Assembly (NCBI GenBank): GCA_963810485.1
Contig: CAWENQ010000003.1
Location: 372,001-436,000, forward strand
Direction of reading: 5' to 3'
Length of the DNA stretch: 64,000 bases
Origin: DATKFM01 sp963810485
GTDB lineage: Bacteria; Pseudomonadota; Alphaproteobacteria; Dongiales; Dongiaceae
The notes under the pieces were generated by a model that had not been told where the DNA came from, did no database searches, and saw only the letters and a list, made by a program, of their open reading frames with translations. Below are positions 18,432 through 28,412 of this stretch, one piece after another; positions within the stretch are counted from its first letter, which is position 1; each line of letters begins with the position of its first letter. The translations under genes and the position numbers were made by a program.

Positions 18432-18860
18432 ATGGAACAGAGACTCACCGCTGTCACACTCGGGGTGGCCGATCTGCAGCGGGCGCGGCGCTTCTACGAG
18501 AAGGGACTCGGCTGGAGCGCTTCGCTGGCGGGTGACAAGGATGTCGTATTCTTCCAGGCCAACGGCCTTGTCATTGCGCTCTGGGGCCGCGCCAATCTAG
18601 CCAAGGACGCCAATCTGATCGATGACGGCGCCGGGTTCAACGGTATTGCGCTCGCCCACAACGCGCGTTCTCGCGAGGAGGTCGACACGGTGCTGGCTAA
18701 GGCCGGTCATGCCGGCGCGCGTATCCTGAAGCCGGGACAGGAGACACTCTGGGGTGGCTATGCCGGCTACTTTGCCGATCCCGACGGCCATATGTGGGAA
18801 GTGGCCTGGAATCCCTTCTGGCCGCTCGATCACGCCGGCAATGTGAAGTTGCCCAAATAA
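18432..18860 (+). CDS. VOC-family (glyoxalase-fold) protein 1
   Basis: The 142-aa protein has two beta-alpha-beta-beta-beta repeats. The first begins RLTAVTLGVADLQRARRFYE; the second ends with GYFADPDGHMWEVAWNPFW, the usual DPDG-x-xWE turn. Enzymes of this fold include lyases, dioxygenases and resistance proteins; the specific activity is unknown. It starts 43 bases after the oxidase stop and is followed 9 bases later by a second VOC gene, so the three may be co-transcribed. Confidence 0.85.
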   Translation: MEQRLTAVTLGVADLQRARRFYEKGLGWSASLAGDKDVVFFQANGLVIALWGRANLAKDANLIDDGAGFNGIALAHNARSREEVDTVLAKAGHAGARILKPGQETLWGGYAGYFADPDGHMWEVAWNPFWPLDHAGNVKLPK

Positions 18861-18869
18861 ATCGGACCC

Positions 18870-19307
18870 ATGACAATGACGCGCGCCAACCCCATCGCAA
18901 TTCAAGGCATCGATCACGTTGTGCTGCGCGTCCGCGATGTCGGTGAAATGCAGCGCTTCTACTGCGAGGTGCTCGGCTGCACGATCGAAAAGATCCAGGC
19001 GCATATTGGCCTGACGCAGCTTCGCGCCGGGCAGCAGCTCATCGATCTCGTCGATGTCGATGGCACGCTCGGCCGCGAGGGCGGTGCGCCGCCGGGCCGC
19101 GAGGGCCGCAACATGGATCATCTTTGCCTGCGCGTGCAGCCCTTTGATGCGGCCGCCATTGCCGTGCATCTGCGCGCCAACGGCATTACCCCTGGCGATG
19201 TCGTCAGCCGGTTTGGCGCCGAAGGCGAAGGCCCGTCGATGTACATAAGCGATCCCGAAGGCAATGTCGTTGAACTGAAAGGTCCGCCGGCCACAATCGG
19301 CAGGTAA
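18870..19307 (+). CDS. VOC-family (glyoxalase-fold) protein 2
   Basis: This 145-aa glyoxalase-fold protein is distinct in sequence from its upstream neighbour. Metal-ligand-like residues sit at the expected places: GIDHVVLRVRDV (first repeat), NMDHLCLRV (second repeat) and ISDPEGNVVELKGP with a terminal Glu. A divalent-metal enzyme is therefore plausible. The gene is only 9 bases downstream of VOC protein 1. A 103-base gap then separates it from the PQQ dehydrogenase. Confidence 0.87.
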   Translation: MTMTRANPIAIQGIDHVVLRVRDVGEMQRFYCEVLGCTIEKIQAHIGLTQLRAGQQLIDLVDVDGTLGREGGAPPGREGRNMDHLCLRVQPFDAAAIAVHLRANGITPGDVVSRFGAEGEGPSMYISDPEGNVVELKGPPATIGR

Positions 19308-19410
19308 TACCTAACGGCACACTGACGGATCAGAGCCGCTTGCACCGGATAAAAGCGAGTAGCATGCTCTCAATTGGCGGGGAACACGCCAAACCAGGAG
19401 GGAGCGTAAA

Positions 19411-21168
19411 ATGGCCAGGATATCGAGTTATCTTGCGATTGCAGCCTCCGTCGCTGCGGTCAGTCTTGCAGTTATCGATGCCGCGCGAGCGGCGCCGGTG
19501 ACCACGGACGATCTTGTCAAGGCACAGGACAATGCCGGCGAATGGCTGATGTACGGCCGGGATTACCGCAACTGGCGCTACAGCCCGTTGTCGGAACTGA
19601 CGCCGGACAATGTCAGCAAGCTGTCGCCTGTCTGGACGATGTCAACGGGCGGCCAGTTCGCCGGCCTGGAGTTGACGCCGCTTATTCGTGACGGCGTAAT
19701 GTTCTTCTCCGCGGACTATGCCCGTGTCTTCGCGGTCGATGCGCGGAGCGGAAACATCGTCTGGCGCTACGAGCCTACCTATGAGGATGGCCTTACCGCC
19801 ATGCTTTGCTGCGGGCCGATCCATCGCGGCGTCGCGCTGAAGGACGATCTGGTTTATGTCGCGCAGCTCGACGCGAAGCTGGTGGCGCTCAACCGGGCCG
19901 ATGGCAAGGTCGTTTGGGAACAGAAGATCGATGAATGGAAGAATGGTGTCACAACTAACTCGGCGCCCCTGGTTGTCGGCGACCACGTCATCATCGGCGT
20001 GTCGGGCGGCGAGTATGGCGTTCGTGGCTACCTGAAATCCTACAATGCCAAGACCGGCGCTCAGGAATGGCAGACTTTTACAGTGCCGGCGCCCGGTGAG
20101 CCGGGTAGCGATACTTGGCCGAAGGACGATAGCTGGAAGACCGGCGGCGGACCAACCTGGCTGACCGGCAGCTACGATCCCGATACGAACACCCTCTATT
20201 GGGGCACCGGTAATCCTGGGTCCTGGCAAGCGGAGCAGCGCCCCGGCGATAACCTCTGGACTTGTGCGACGCTCGCGCTCGATCCGGACACCGGCAAGAT
20301 CAAGTGGGGCTATCAATACACGCCTAACGACGCCTGGGACTATGATGCCATGGCAACGCCGATCCTGGTCGATGGCAAGGTCGATGGAAAGGACCGGAAG
20401 CTGGCGGTCCACTCCAATCGCAACGGCTACTTCTATGCACTCGACCGTGAGACCGGCGAGTTCGTCTTTGCCTTCCCGCTGGTGGAAGGCATCAACTGGA
20501 CCAGCGGCCTAGACGCGAAGACCGGCCGGCCGACGATCAACGAAGCCATGAAGCCGAAGCAAGGCGCGGGGCAGGTGAAGCCGATCGTTCCAGGACTGGA
20601 GGGCGGCACCAACTGGTTCCCACCCGCCTATGATCCGGAATCCGGAATGTTCTACGTCGCCGTCAATCAGTGGGGCATGGGCCTGACCGCCTGGGAGAAG
20701 GGGAAGCTCGTCTACAAGCCTGGCGATCTGTTTATGGGCGTCGACTACCAGATGTATCGCATGGGCGATACGATCGGCCGCGTGATGGCGATCGACGTCG
20801 CCAACAAGAAGATCGCATGGCAATCTGCCAGCCCGCTGCCGCTTTTCTCCGGCATGCTGGTGACGAAGGGTGGCCTCCTCTTCACCGGCGATCAGCGCGG
20901 TCGTTTCCTAGCCTTGGACAAGAAGACAGGCAAGGAACTGTGGAGTTTCCAGACCGGCTCCGGCATCAACGCCTCCCCTGTGACTTACGAAATCGACGGC
21001 AAGCAATATGTTGCGATCCTCTCGGGCCTCGGCGGCGATCCGAGCTTCTATTATTCGGCGCCAAAGGGCGGCATGCTCTGGGTCTTCGCGGTCGATGGAA
21101 AAGTCGAGCAGGGCGAAGGCTACAATCAGCAGGTGATCGAGACCATGCTGCCGAGCTACGAGCCATAA
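19411..21168 (+). CDS. PQQ-dependent alcohol dehydrogenase, predicted lanthanide type
   Basis: The periplasmic quinoprotein has 585 aa and a signal peptide ending near residue 27 (AARAA). The beta-propeller includes the vicinal disulphide Cys133-Cys134 (AMLCCGP) and tryptophan-docking repeats such as GKELWSFQTGSGI. The catalytic Asp310 is followed by Tyr311-Asp312 (AWDYDA). In this family an Asp two residues after the catalytic Asp marks lanthanide-dependent enzymes (XoxF, ExaF/PedH), whereas calcium forms carry Ala or Ser. The substrate, methanol or longer alcohols, is unresolved. A ggaggga ribosome-binding site precedes the start, and a cytochrome c gene follows 7 bases after the stop. Confidence 0.93.
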   Translation: MARISSYLAIAASVAAVSLAVIDAARAAPVTTDDLVKAQDNAGEWLMYGRDYRNWRYSPLSELTPDNVSKLSPVWTMSTGGQFAGLELTPLIRDGVMFFSADYARVFAVDARSGNIVWRYEPTYEDGLTAMLCCGPIHRGVALKDDLVYVAQLDAKLVALNRADGKVVWEQKIDEWKNGVTTNSAPLVVGDHVIIGVSGGEYGVRGYLKSYNAKTGAQEWQTFTVPAPGEPGSDTWPKDDSWKTGGGPTWLTGSYDPDTNTLYWGTGNPGSWQAEQRPGDNLWTCATLALDPDTGKIKWGYQYTPNDAWDYDAMATPILVDGKVDGKDRKLAVHSNRNGYFYALDRETGEFVFAFPLVEGINWTSGLDAKTGRPTINEAMKPKQGAGQVKPIVPGLEGGTNWFPPAYDPESGMFYVAVNQWGMGLTAWEKGKLVYKPGDLFMGVDYQMYRMGDTIGRVMAIDVANKKIAWQSASPLPLFSGMLVTKGGLLFTGDQRGRFLALDKKTGKELWSFQTGSGINASPVTYEIDGKQYVAILSGLGGDPSFYYSAPKGGMLWVFAVDGKVEQGEGYNQQVIETMLPSYEP

Positions 21169-21175
21169 CCAACGC

Positions 21176-21547
21176 ATGCTGTTTCGTGTAATCAGTACTG
21201 GACGACTGGTCGGTGCCGCTGTCTTGGTGACGGCGGCACCGCTCGTTTCACTTGCTCTATCGTTCGGCAGCGCTGCGGCCGATGAAGAGGTGACCAATCC
21301 ATTCCTCGGTCAAGCCGAGGCAATCGACGAAGGCCTGCAGATCTACCGGAGCAAGTGTTATATTTGCCACCTCAGCCAGGGAGGGCGCGGGCCTAATCTC
21401 TTCGCGACCAGGAGCAGCGACGAGAAGTTCCTGGAGACCGTGATCAATGGACGCAAGGGAACCCAGATGCCGGCCTTTGGGTTGCGTCTATCGCCCGACG
21501 ACGTCTGGAAAGTGCATGCCTTTGTGAAGTCGACTGATCACTATTGA
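21176..21547 (+). CDS. Class I cytochrome c, electron acceptor of the PQQ dehydrogenase
   Basis: The 123-aa protein has an N-terminal signal/anchor helix (residues 9-35), one haem-binding site CYICH (Cys61, Cys64, His65) and a likely axial Met98 in GTQMPAF. It belongs to the small monohaem cytochromes (XoxG/ExaB-like) that take electrons from periplasmic alcohol dehydrogenases. Adjacency and a 7-base gap make it the natural partner of the PQQ enzyme. Confidence 0.9.
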   Translation: MLFRVISTGRLVGAAVLVTAAPLVSLALSFGSAAADEEVTNPFLGQAEAIDEGLQIYRSKCYICHLSQGGRGPNLFATRSSDEKFLETVINGRKGTQMPAFGLRLSPDDVWKVHAFVKSTDHY

Positions 21548-21589
21548 TCGCGTGGCGCGGCGCCTGGCCGCTGCGCGGAAAGGCCCGTC

Positions 21590-22669
21590 ATGAAAAGAGT
21601 CACAATCCGCAAGGGCATGCCGGACGTTCATTTGACGCGGAAGGAATTCGACGCGCGCTTTCGCGACCGGTTCTTCGATCCGGCCTTCGGCGCTGTGGAC
21701 GGCGCCCTCGAAAAGATTATCGATGTGGCCTGGGAAGGTTATGACGAGTACCGGAAGAACCCGCGGAAGCGCGTGGGCGGCAAGCAATTCGCCGATCCGA
21801 AGGCGGAGCTGCCGGTCGAATGGCTGGCGGCGCGGCGCGCGATTCAGGCGGCAGAGCGACGCCAGCGCAACCGCAAGTCGCCTTCGCGTATCCTGCTGGT
21901 CAACGGCTCGTCCCGCACAAACCAGAGTTGCCCGGGTGAGATGTCCAAGACCTACCGGCTCGTGTCCATCGCCAAGCGCATCATCGAGCGCCAGCGCGGC
22001 TTCGAAGTGGAGTTGCTCGATCTCAGCCGTCTCACGTCAGAGTACGGCCGGCAAATCCATCCCTGCAAGGCATGCGTGTCGACGGCGCAGCCGCTCTGCC
22101 ACTGGCCGTGCTCCTGTTATCCGAATTTTGCCATGGGGCAGGTGAGCGACTGGATGAACGAAATCTATCCCATGTGGGCCGCGGCCCATGGCGTGATGAT
22201 TGTCTGTCCGGTCAACTGGTATCAGGCGCCAAGCTCGTTGAAGCTGATGATCGACCGGCTGGTTTGCGCCGACGGCGGCAATCCCGATCCCACCACCACT
22301 GATGGCAAGGACCCGAAGCTGGCGAAGGAACTGGAGCTGAAGGGTTGGTCGTATCCACGCCATCTCGCCGGACGGGTTTTTTCGGTCGTCGTGCACGGCG
22401 ATGCTGCGGGCGTCGAGAACTTGAGGCGCATGCTCTCGGACTGGCTCTGCGACATCGGCATGATCCCTGCCGGGCGCAAGGCGCTGCTGGATGCCTATGT
22501 CGGCTACTACCAACCCTATGCGACGAGCCATGAGGATCTGGACGCGGATACCGATTTCCAGAAGGAGGTCGGCAACGCGGCTCGCGCCCTGGTCGAGGCT
22601 GTCAAGCTGCGCCGCCGCGGCAAGCTCCCGCAACCCGACGAAGGCCTGCGCGCCGTGCGACCGAAGTAG
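21590..22669 (+). CDS. Flavodoxin-like NAD(P)H-dependent oxidoreductase with N-terminal extension
   Basis: The 359-aa protein has ~98 charged, probably helical residues, followed by a flavodoxin-fold domain starting ILLVNGSSR (101-109), the phosphate-binding-like start of FMN reductases. A Cys-rich segment lies at residues 159-176 (C159, C162, C170, C174, C176), and VCPVNWYQAPSSLKLMIDRL is the typical flavin-binding core helix. It follows the PQQ/cytochrome pair on the same strand 42 bases downstream, so it may serve that oxidation module. The function is not known. Confidence 0.78.
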   Translation: MKRVTIRKGMPDVHLTRKEFDARFRDRFFDPAFGAVDGALEKIIDVAWEGYDEYRKNPRKRVGGKQFADPKAELPVEWLAARRAIQAAERRQRNRKSPSRILLVNGSSRTNQSCPGEMSKTYRLVSIAKRIIERQRGFEVELLDLSRLTSEYGRQIHPCKACVSTAQPLCHWPCSCYPNFAMGQVSDWMNEIYPMWAAAHGVMIVCPVNWYQAPSSLKLMIDRLVCADGGNPDPTTTDGKDPKLAKELELKGWSYPRHLAGRVFSVVVHGDAAGVENLRRMLSDWLCDIGMIPAGRKALLDAYVGYYQPYATSHEDLDADTDFQKEVGNAARALVEAVKLRRRGKLPQPDEGLRAVRPK

Positions 22670-22773
22670 CCATTGAGATACCATGGCGAGCCGCGATGCT
22701 TACCCTGGCAACGGTGCAGGTTGGGCGGATATGATGCCTTAGGTGGGGCAACAAATCCGGGCGCTGTTGAGTC

Positions 22774-23799
22774 ATGCACATCGGCAGACGGTACAAAATC
22801 ACCGACTTTCTGGTTTGGACGAGATGGGAGGCGGGCTACCTGATCGGGTGGTCGCTGTTCACCACCTTGCTCCTTCAGTTCACGCACTGGAGTTTCCTGA
22901 CGATACCGGCGCCCATACTGACAATCATCGGATCCGCGCTCGCGATCATTCTCGCCTTCAAGAATCAGCAGTGCTACGCGCGCTTTGACGATGCTCTTGC
23001 GCTTTCCGGGCGACTCACGACGAACAGCTTGATCCTGGCGAACAAGCTGACATCGACGGTCGGCAATCTGGATGCTGCGCAATCCATCCCGCGATTGAAG
23101 GAAGTTTTTTATCGCCATTTTGCCTGGTTGACCGCGCTGCGCTTTTTTCTGCGCGAGAGAAAAGCCTGGGAAAATGCCTTTGAACCGGGAAATGTCAGGT
23201 TTCTTGCCAAGCTTCCGCCGTCTTCGGAAAGCCAATCCGTCCTCAAGGACGAGCTCAAGGCATACCTGTCGGACGCCGAGTTGCAGAAGGTCATCACGCA
23301 TCGAGGCGACAAAGAGGCTTTGATCCTTCATTGGCAGTATGAAGCCATCAGGGACCTGTTCAGCAAAAAGCACATTAGCGAATTCGTATTGATTGTACTG
23401 ACAGGCGAGCTTGATGAACTTGCTCGGTTGCAGGGCGCCCTGAAGCGGATAAAGAACTATCCGTATGCGCGTAACTACTATTCGATCGCTGTCATTCTCG
23501 TGACGGTATTTGTCGGGCTTGTACCGTTTGCTCTCTTTCCATATGCCCAGGAATTAGGAAAAGCCGCCGGGATCGAGCATTGGACGGCCTGGTTGAATGT
23601 CCCGTTCAGCGCGCTTGTGGGCTGGGTCTTCATTTCCCTGGAGAAGGTCGGGGAGAATTCTTCAAATCCATTTGAAGGCGGCGCCAATGATGTGCCGATC
23701 TCAGCCATTGCGCGGCGAATTGAGATCGAGATGCGAATCATGCTCGGCGAGCAGACGGATCTCAAACCGATCGAAGCGCAATACAGTATCCTGCGCTAG
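22774..23799 (+). CDS. Bestrophin-family (RFP-TM/UPF0187) ion channel
   Basis: The 341-aa membrane protein has four hydrophobic helices (roughly residues 24-46, 46-63, 228-253, 268-285). The conserved tail FISLEKVGENSSNPFEGGANDVPI matches bacterial bestrophins, which form pentameric anion or cation channels. Codon choice and base composition look less GC-rich than the neighbours, which may reflect later acquisition. The start at 22774 is ATG; its ribosome-binding site is not obvious. Nearby genes give no functional hint. Confidence 0.87.
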   Translation: MHIGRRYKITDFLVWTRWEAGYLIGWSLFTTLLLQFTHWSFLTIPAPILTIIGSALAIILAFKNQQCYARFDDALALSGRLTTNSLILANKLTSTVGNLDAAQSIPRLKEVFYRHFAWLTALRFFLRERKAWENAFEPGNVRFLAKLPPSSESQSVLKDELKAYLSDAELQKVITHRGDKEALILHWQYEAIRDLFSKKHISEFVLIVLTGELDELARLQGALKRIKNYPYARNYYSIAVILVTVFVGLVPFALFPYAQELGKAAGIEHWTAWLNVPFSALVGWVFISLEKVGENSSNPFEGGANDVPISAIARRIEIEMRIMLGEQTDLKPIEAQYSILR

Positions 23800-23877
23800 T
23801 GTCGAACCGGCCTCAATCGCGAGGCGGTCGCGAAGGCATGAGCGGCGGCTGTCCAGTGCGCTGTGAGCAACTACGCG

Positions 23878-25012
<1,135 letters not shown>

Positions 25013-25125
25013 TTTGCAAGCACTCCCTGATCTCAGCGAAGGCTTTGGCCGGCGGAGGTCTTGCCCGCCGCCGACCGGTGGTTTGATGGCCAGGCTACGA
25101 TGGCCGCGTCGGTCGCGGCCGATGA

Positions 25126-26479
25126 TCAGTCCAGGTTCTTCAGGATGTCAGCGAGCATGCTGAAGATCTGGTCGATATGGCTCTTTTCCGACGATCAGCG
25201 GCGGCGACAGCGCGATGATGTCGCCGGTGGTGCGGATCAGCAGGCCCTCGTCGTACGCCTTGAGGAACGCGTTCGAAGGCGCGCGCCGTCGGCTTGCCCG
25301 GGCTCGGCTCCAGCTCGATGCCGGCGATCAGGCCCAGTTGCGCAGGTCGATGACGTTGCGCATGCCCTTCAGCGAGTGCACCGCGTCTTCCCAGTATTTG
25401 GCAAGGCTGGCGCAGCGTCTCGAACAGGCCTTCCTCCTTGTAGATGTCGAGCGACGGCGAGGCCCGCCGCGCAGGCCACCGGATGGGCGGAGTAGGTGTA
25501 GCCGTGGAACAGCTCGATGGCGTTCTCCGCCGCGCTTCTCCATGAAGGCGTCGTAGATGCGCTTGCGCGCGAACACCGCGCCCATCGGCACCGCGCCGTT
25601 GGTCAGGCCCTTGGCGCAGGTGATCATGTCCGGCTGCACGCCGAAATGCTCGGCGCGAAGGCGACGCCGAGGCGGCCGAAGCCGGTGATGACCTCATCGA
25701 AGATCAGCAGGATGCCGTGCTTGTCGCAGATCTGCCGCAGCTTCTGCAGGTAGCCCTTGGGCGGGAGCAGCACGCCGGTCGAACCGGCGACCGGCTCGAC
25801 GATCACGGCGGCGATGGTCGAGGCGTCGTGCAGCGTGACGATGCGCTCCAGCTCATCGGCCAGATGTGCGCCCCATTCCGGCTGGCCCTTGGAGAAGGCG
25901 TTCTTCTCCAGGTTATGGGTGTGCGGCAGGTGATCGACGCCGGTCAGCAGCGGGCCGAAGAACTTGCGGTTGTTGACGATGCCGCCGACCGAGATGCCGC
26001 CGAAGCCGACGCCGTGATAGCCGCGCTCGCGGCCGATCAGGCGCGTGCGCTGGCCCTGGCCGCTTCACGCGGTGATAGGCGAGCGCGATCTTCAGCGCGG
26101 TGTCGACCGACTTCCGAGCCGGAGTTGGTGAAGAACACATGGTCGAGGTCGCCCGGCAGCAGGTGGTGAGGCGCGAGGCCAGCTCGAAGGCGATCGGATG
26201 GCCCATCTGGAAGGCCGGCGCGTAATCCATGCTGCTGCGACCTGCTCGCGACCGCCTCGGTGATCTTCTTGCGGCCATGGCCGGCGTTGCACGCACCAGA
26301 GGCCGGCGGTGCCGTCCAGGACCTTGCGGCCGTCGATGGTGGTGTAGTGCATGCCCTCGGCGCCGACGAACAGGCGCGGCTTGGCCTTGAACTGCCGGTT
26401 GGCCGTGAACGGCATCCAGAAGGCTTCGAGATTGTTGGGCGAGGGGTCGAACTGATGCCGTATCGACGACGTTGGCCAT
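25126..26479 (-). pseudogene. Omega-amino acid:pyruvate aminotransferase (BauA-like, many frameshifts)
   Basis: This class III PLP aminotransferase reads in fragments. It starts MANVVDTASVRHQFDPSPNN, then FWMPFTANRQFKAKPRLFVG, the TTIDGRKVLDGTAGLWCV region, a PLP-pocket stretch GILLIFDEVITGFGRLGVAF, the Lys region MITCAKGLTNGAVPMGAV and an end FSMLADILKNLD. Homologues convert beta-alanine or similar omega-amino acids with pyruvate. At least a dozen single-base shifts occur between 25190 and 26460. The length (1,354 bases) is near the ~448-aa norm. It is divergent from the XRE-cupin regulator and 114 bases downstream of no other gene than ald (same strand). Confidence 0.83.
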
Positions 26480-26528
26480 GCCGGGGGCTCTGGTCCAAGG
26501 AGGGCCGAAGAAGGCGCAGTCCATATCA

Positions 26529-26623
26529 TGTTCAACGAAGCGAACAAAATGAAACCGGTAGAAAGCTGATTTTGCGCGGAAAACTTGCGCCTTGTCCTGG
26601 CCAGCTGATTAGTATATTGAACA
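26529..26623. promoter_or_regulatory. Candidate operator half-sites between aminotransferase and XRE-cupin regulator
   Basis: In this divergent promoter region TGTTCAA (26529-26535) and its reverse complement TTGAACA (26617-26623) occur once each, and the latter overlaps a TATATT -10-like element (26613-26618) of the regulator gene. This would suit autoregulation plus control of the aminotransferase. The call is based on visual symmetry only. Confidence 0.3.
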
Positions 26624-26649
26624 CTCTAAACGGGACCAGGAGATTCAAC

Positions 26650-27211
26650 ATGGTGGAGGTTGGCTTCGATCTGGGCGCGCGGCTCAGGGCCTTGCGGGAG
26701 ATGCATGATCTGTCGCAGCGGGAGCTGGCGAAGCGCGCCGGCGTCAGCAACGCGATCATTTCGCTGATCGAGCAGAACCGGAACCTCGCCCTCGGTGGGT
26801 TCGCTGAAGAGCTGCTGGACGGTTTGCCGATCTCGCTGGCGGACTTCTTCGCCGGCGAGGCCGCGGCGCGGCCGCAGGTATTCTTCAGCGCCACGGAGCT
26901 GGTCGAGCTGGCCGGCGGCACGATCTCCTACCGGCAGGTCGGCCGCGACCTCACCGGACAATGCGATGCAGATCCTGCACGAGCACTACGCGCCCGGCGC
27001 CGACACCGGCGAAGCAGATGCTGACCCACGAATTCGGAGGAAGGCGGCATCGTCGTTGCGCGGCCGGCTGGAAGTCACGGTCGGCGACCAGCGGCGCATG
27101 CTCGGCCCCGGCGACGCCTACTACTTCGACAGCCGCATCCCGCACCGCTTCCGCAATCCCGGCGACGAGGAGTGCGAAGTCGTCACCGCCAGCACGCCGC
27201 CGAGCTTCTAG
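26650..27211 (+). pseudogene. XRE-type HTH regulator with C-terminal cupin domain (frameshifted)
   Basis: Intact N-terminal helix-turn-helix: LGARLRALREMHDLSQRELA then RAGVSNAIISLIEQN (recognition helix). After compensating shifts near 26785-26815 the LLDGLPISLADFF linker is in frame. More shifts near 26960-27050 precede a cupin that ends GRLEVTVGDQRRMLGPGDAY and HRFRNPGDEECEV. HTH-cupin regulators such as PuuR control polyamine or amino-acid catabolic genes by sensing a small ligand in the cupin. Divergent from the omega-aminotransferase, it is the obvious candidate regulator. Expected size is ~185 aa. Confidence 0.8.
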
Positions 27212-27223
27212 GAGCCTCGCTCA

Positions 27224-27634
27224 ATGACCATGACCCTCTACACCACAGTCGGCGTCAGCGATCTCGCACGGTCGGTGAGGTTCTACGATGCCGTGTTCGC
27301 GACGCTCGGTTATCGGCAGAGTGCGGGCGCGGACAAGGGTTGGGCCGGCTGGGGACCGAGCTATGATGATGGTGTCAGCTTTTGGATCTGCAGGCCGTTC
27401 GACGGCGAGGCTCCATCGCCAGGCAACGGCACCATGGTTGCATTCCGTGCGCGCAACGCCGCCGAGGTGAGGGCGTTTCACGCGGCCGCTCTGGCTCATG
27501 GCGGCTCGGACGAGGGGGCGCCGGGGACGCGCGAGATTTACGAGCCAAGCTTCTATGTCGCCTATGTCAGGGATCCCGACGGCAACAAGCTTGCCTGCGT
27601 GTTCCATCGCTATGATGCTAGCCAGGATCGCTAG
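27224..27634 (+). CDS. VOC-family (glyoxalase-fold) protein 3
   Basis: The intact 136-aa glyoxalase-fold protein has a first repeat LYTTVGVSDLARSVRFYDAV and a second ending YVAYVRDPDGNKLACVFH, the usual DPDGNK turn. The His/Glu metal ligands are only partly evident. It lies 12 bases after the regulator stop with its own ggagcc site, so it may be co-transcribed. The specific reaction is unknown. Frames are clean from here onward, marking the right boundary of the error-dense stretch. Confidence 0.87.
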   Translation: MTMTLYTTVGVSDLARSVRFYDAVFATLGYRQSAGADKGWAGWGPSYDDGVSFWICRPFDGEAPSPGNGTMVAFRARNAAEVRAFHAAALAHGGSDEGAPGTREIYEPSFYVAYVRDPDGNKLACVFHRYDASQDR

Positions 27635-27676
27635 CCGGGAGCGGCGAGCAGAATGGATCTGGTACGGGGAGGCGTG

Positions 27677-28303
27677 ATGTTCGAGGTATCCTGGATTGTC
27701 TTTCTGGCGGCATCGCTGCTGGTGATCATTTCGCCGGGCCAGGACATGGTGCTGGTGTTTTCGCGCGGACTGGGGCAGGGCGCGCGCGCCGGCGTTGCCA
27801 CGGCGGCCGGAGTCAGCACCGGATTGCTGGGGCATACGGTGCTGGCGGCGTTGGGGCTGGGTGCGATCCTCAAGACATCGGCGACGCTGTTCTTGATCCT
27901 GAAGTTCGTTGGTGCCGCCTATCTGATTTATCTCGGCGTGCGGATGTTGCTCGCGGGCGCATCGCACCTGGACGGGCCGGCGTCGCGGGGAAAATCGCTG
28001 CCGCGGCTGTTCCGCGAGGGCGCGCTATCGAACCTGTCGAATCCGAAGGTCGCGGTGTTCTACTTCGCGTTCCTGCCGCAATTCGTGCCCGCGGCCGTCC
28101 CGCATCCGACAGCGACGATTTTCATTCTCGGCATGACGTTCGCCGCGCTGACTTTCCTGGTGAAGGCTCCGGTCGGCTATTTCTCCGGCGCTTTGTCGGG
28201 CTGGCTCCGGTCCCGCCCGGGCGCGCTCACCTGGATGTCCAGATGCAGCGGCCTGGTCTTGATCGGCCTCGGCTTGCGCCTCGCGGTCGCCGAACGTAGC
28301 TGA
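27677..28303 (+). CDS. LysE-family amino acid exporter
   Basis: The 208-aa inner-membrane protein has about six helices and the family signature SPGQDMVLVFSRGLGQGARA near the N terminus, then FREGALSNLSNPKVAVFYFA and FLPQFV. RhtB/LysE proteins export amino acids or homoserine lactone-like compounds. The ATG at 27677 follows GGGGAGG; an upstream in-frame ATG (27653) would add only 8 residues without family support. Specificity is unknown. Confidence 0.88.
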   Translation: MFEVSWIVFLAASLLVIISPGQDMVLVFSRGLGQGARAGVATAAGVSTGLLGHTVLAALGLGAILKTSATLFLILKFVGAAYLIYLGVRMLLAGASHLDGPASRGKSLPRLFREGALSNLSNPKVAVFYFAFLPQFVPAAVPHPTATIFILGMTFAALTFLVKAPVGYFSGALSGWLRSRPGALTWMSRCSGLVLIGLGLRLAVAERS

Positions 28304-28386
28304 TCGCCGCGCCGCATGAGCGAAATGATATCCCGCAAGGCGTGGAGCGCGGAGTTGCCCGCGGTTTGCCCTTCATGAAGGCCTGA

Positions 28387-28412
28387 AGCTGCCGCCGGAT
28401 TGACCGGCAGCT
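28387..28412. terminator. Possible bidirectional hairpin between LysE and cyclase genes
   Basis: AGCTGCCG (28387-28394) pairs with CGGCAGCT (28405-28412) around a 10-base loop between two convergent genes, overlapping the cyclase stop codon. There is no clear T-run, so it is a weak terminator candidate. Confidence 0.35.

Noticed and set aside
22516..23373. Minus-strand frame opposite the flavodoxin-like and bestrophin genes
   Set aside because: It spans two well-supported plus-strand genes and lacks any recognisable motif.
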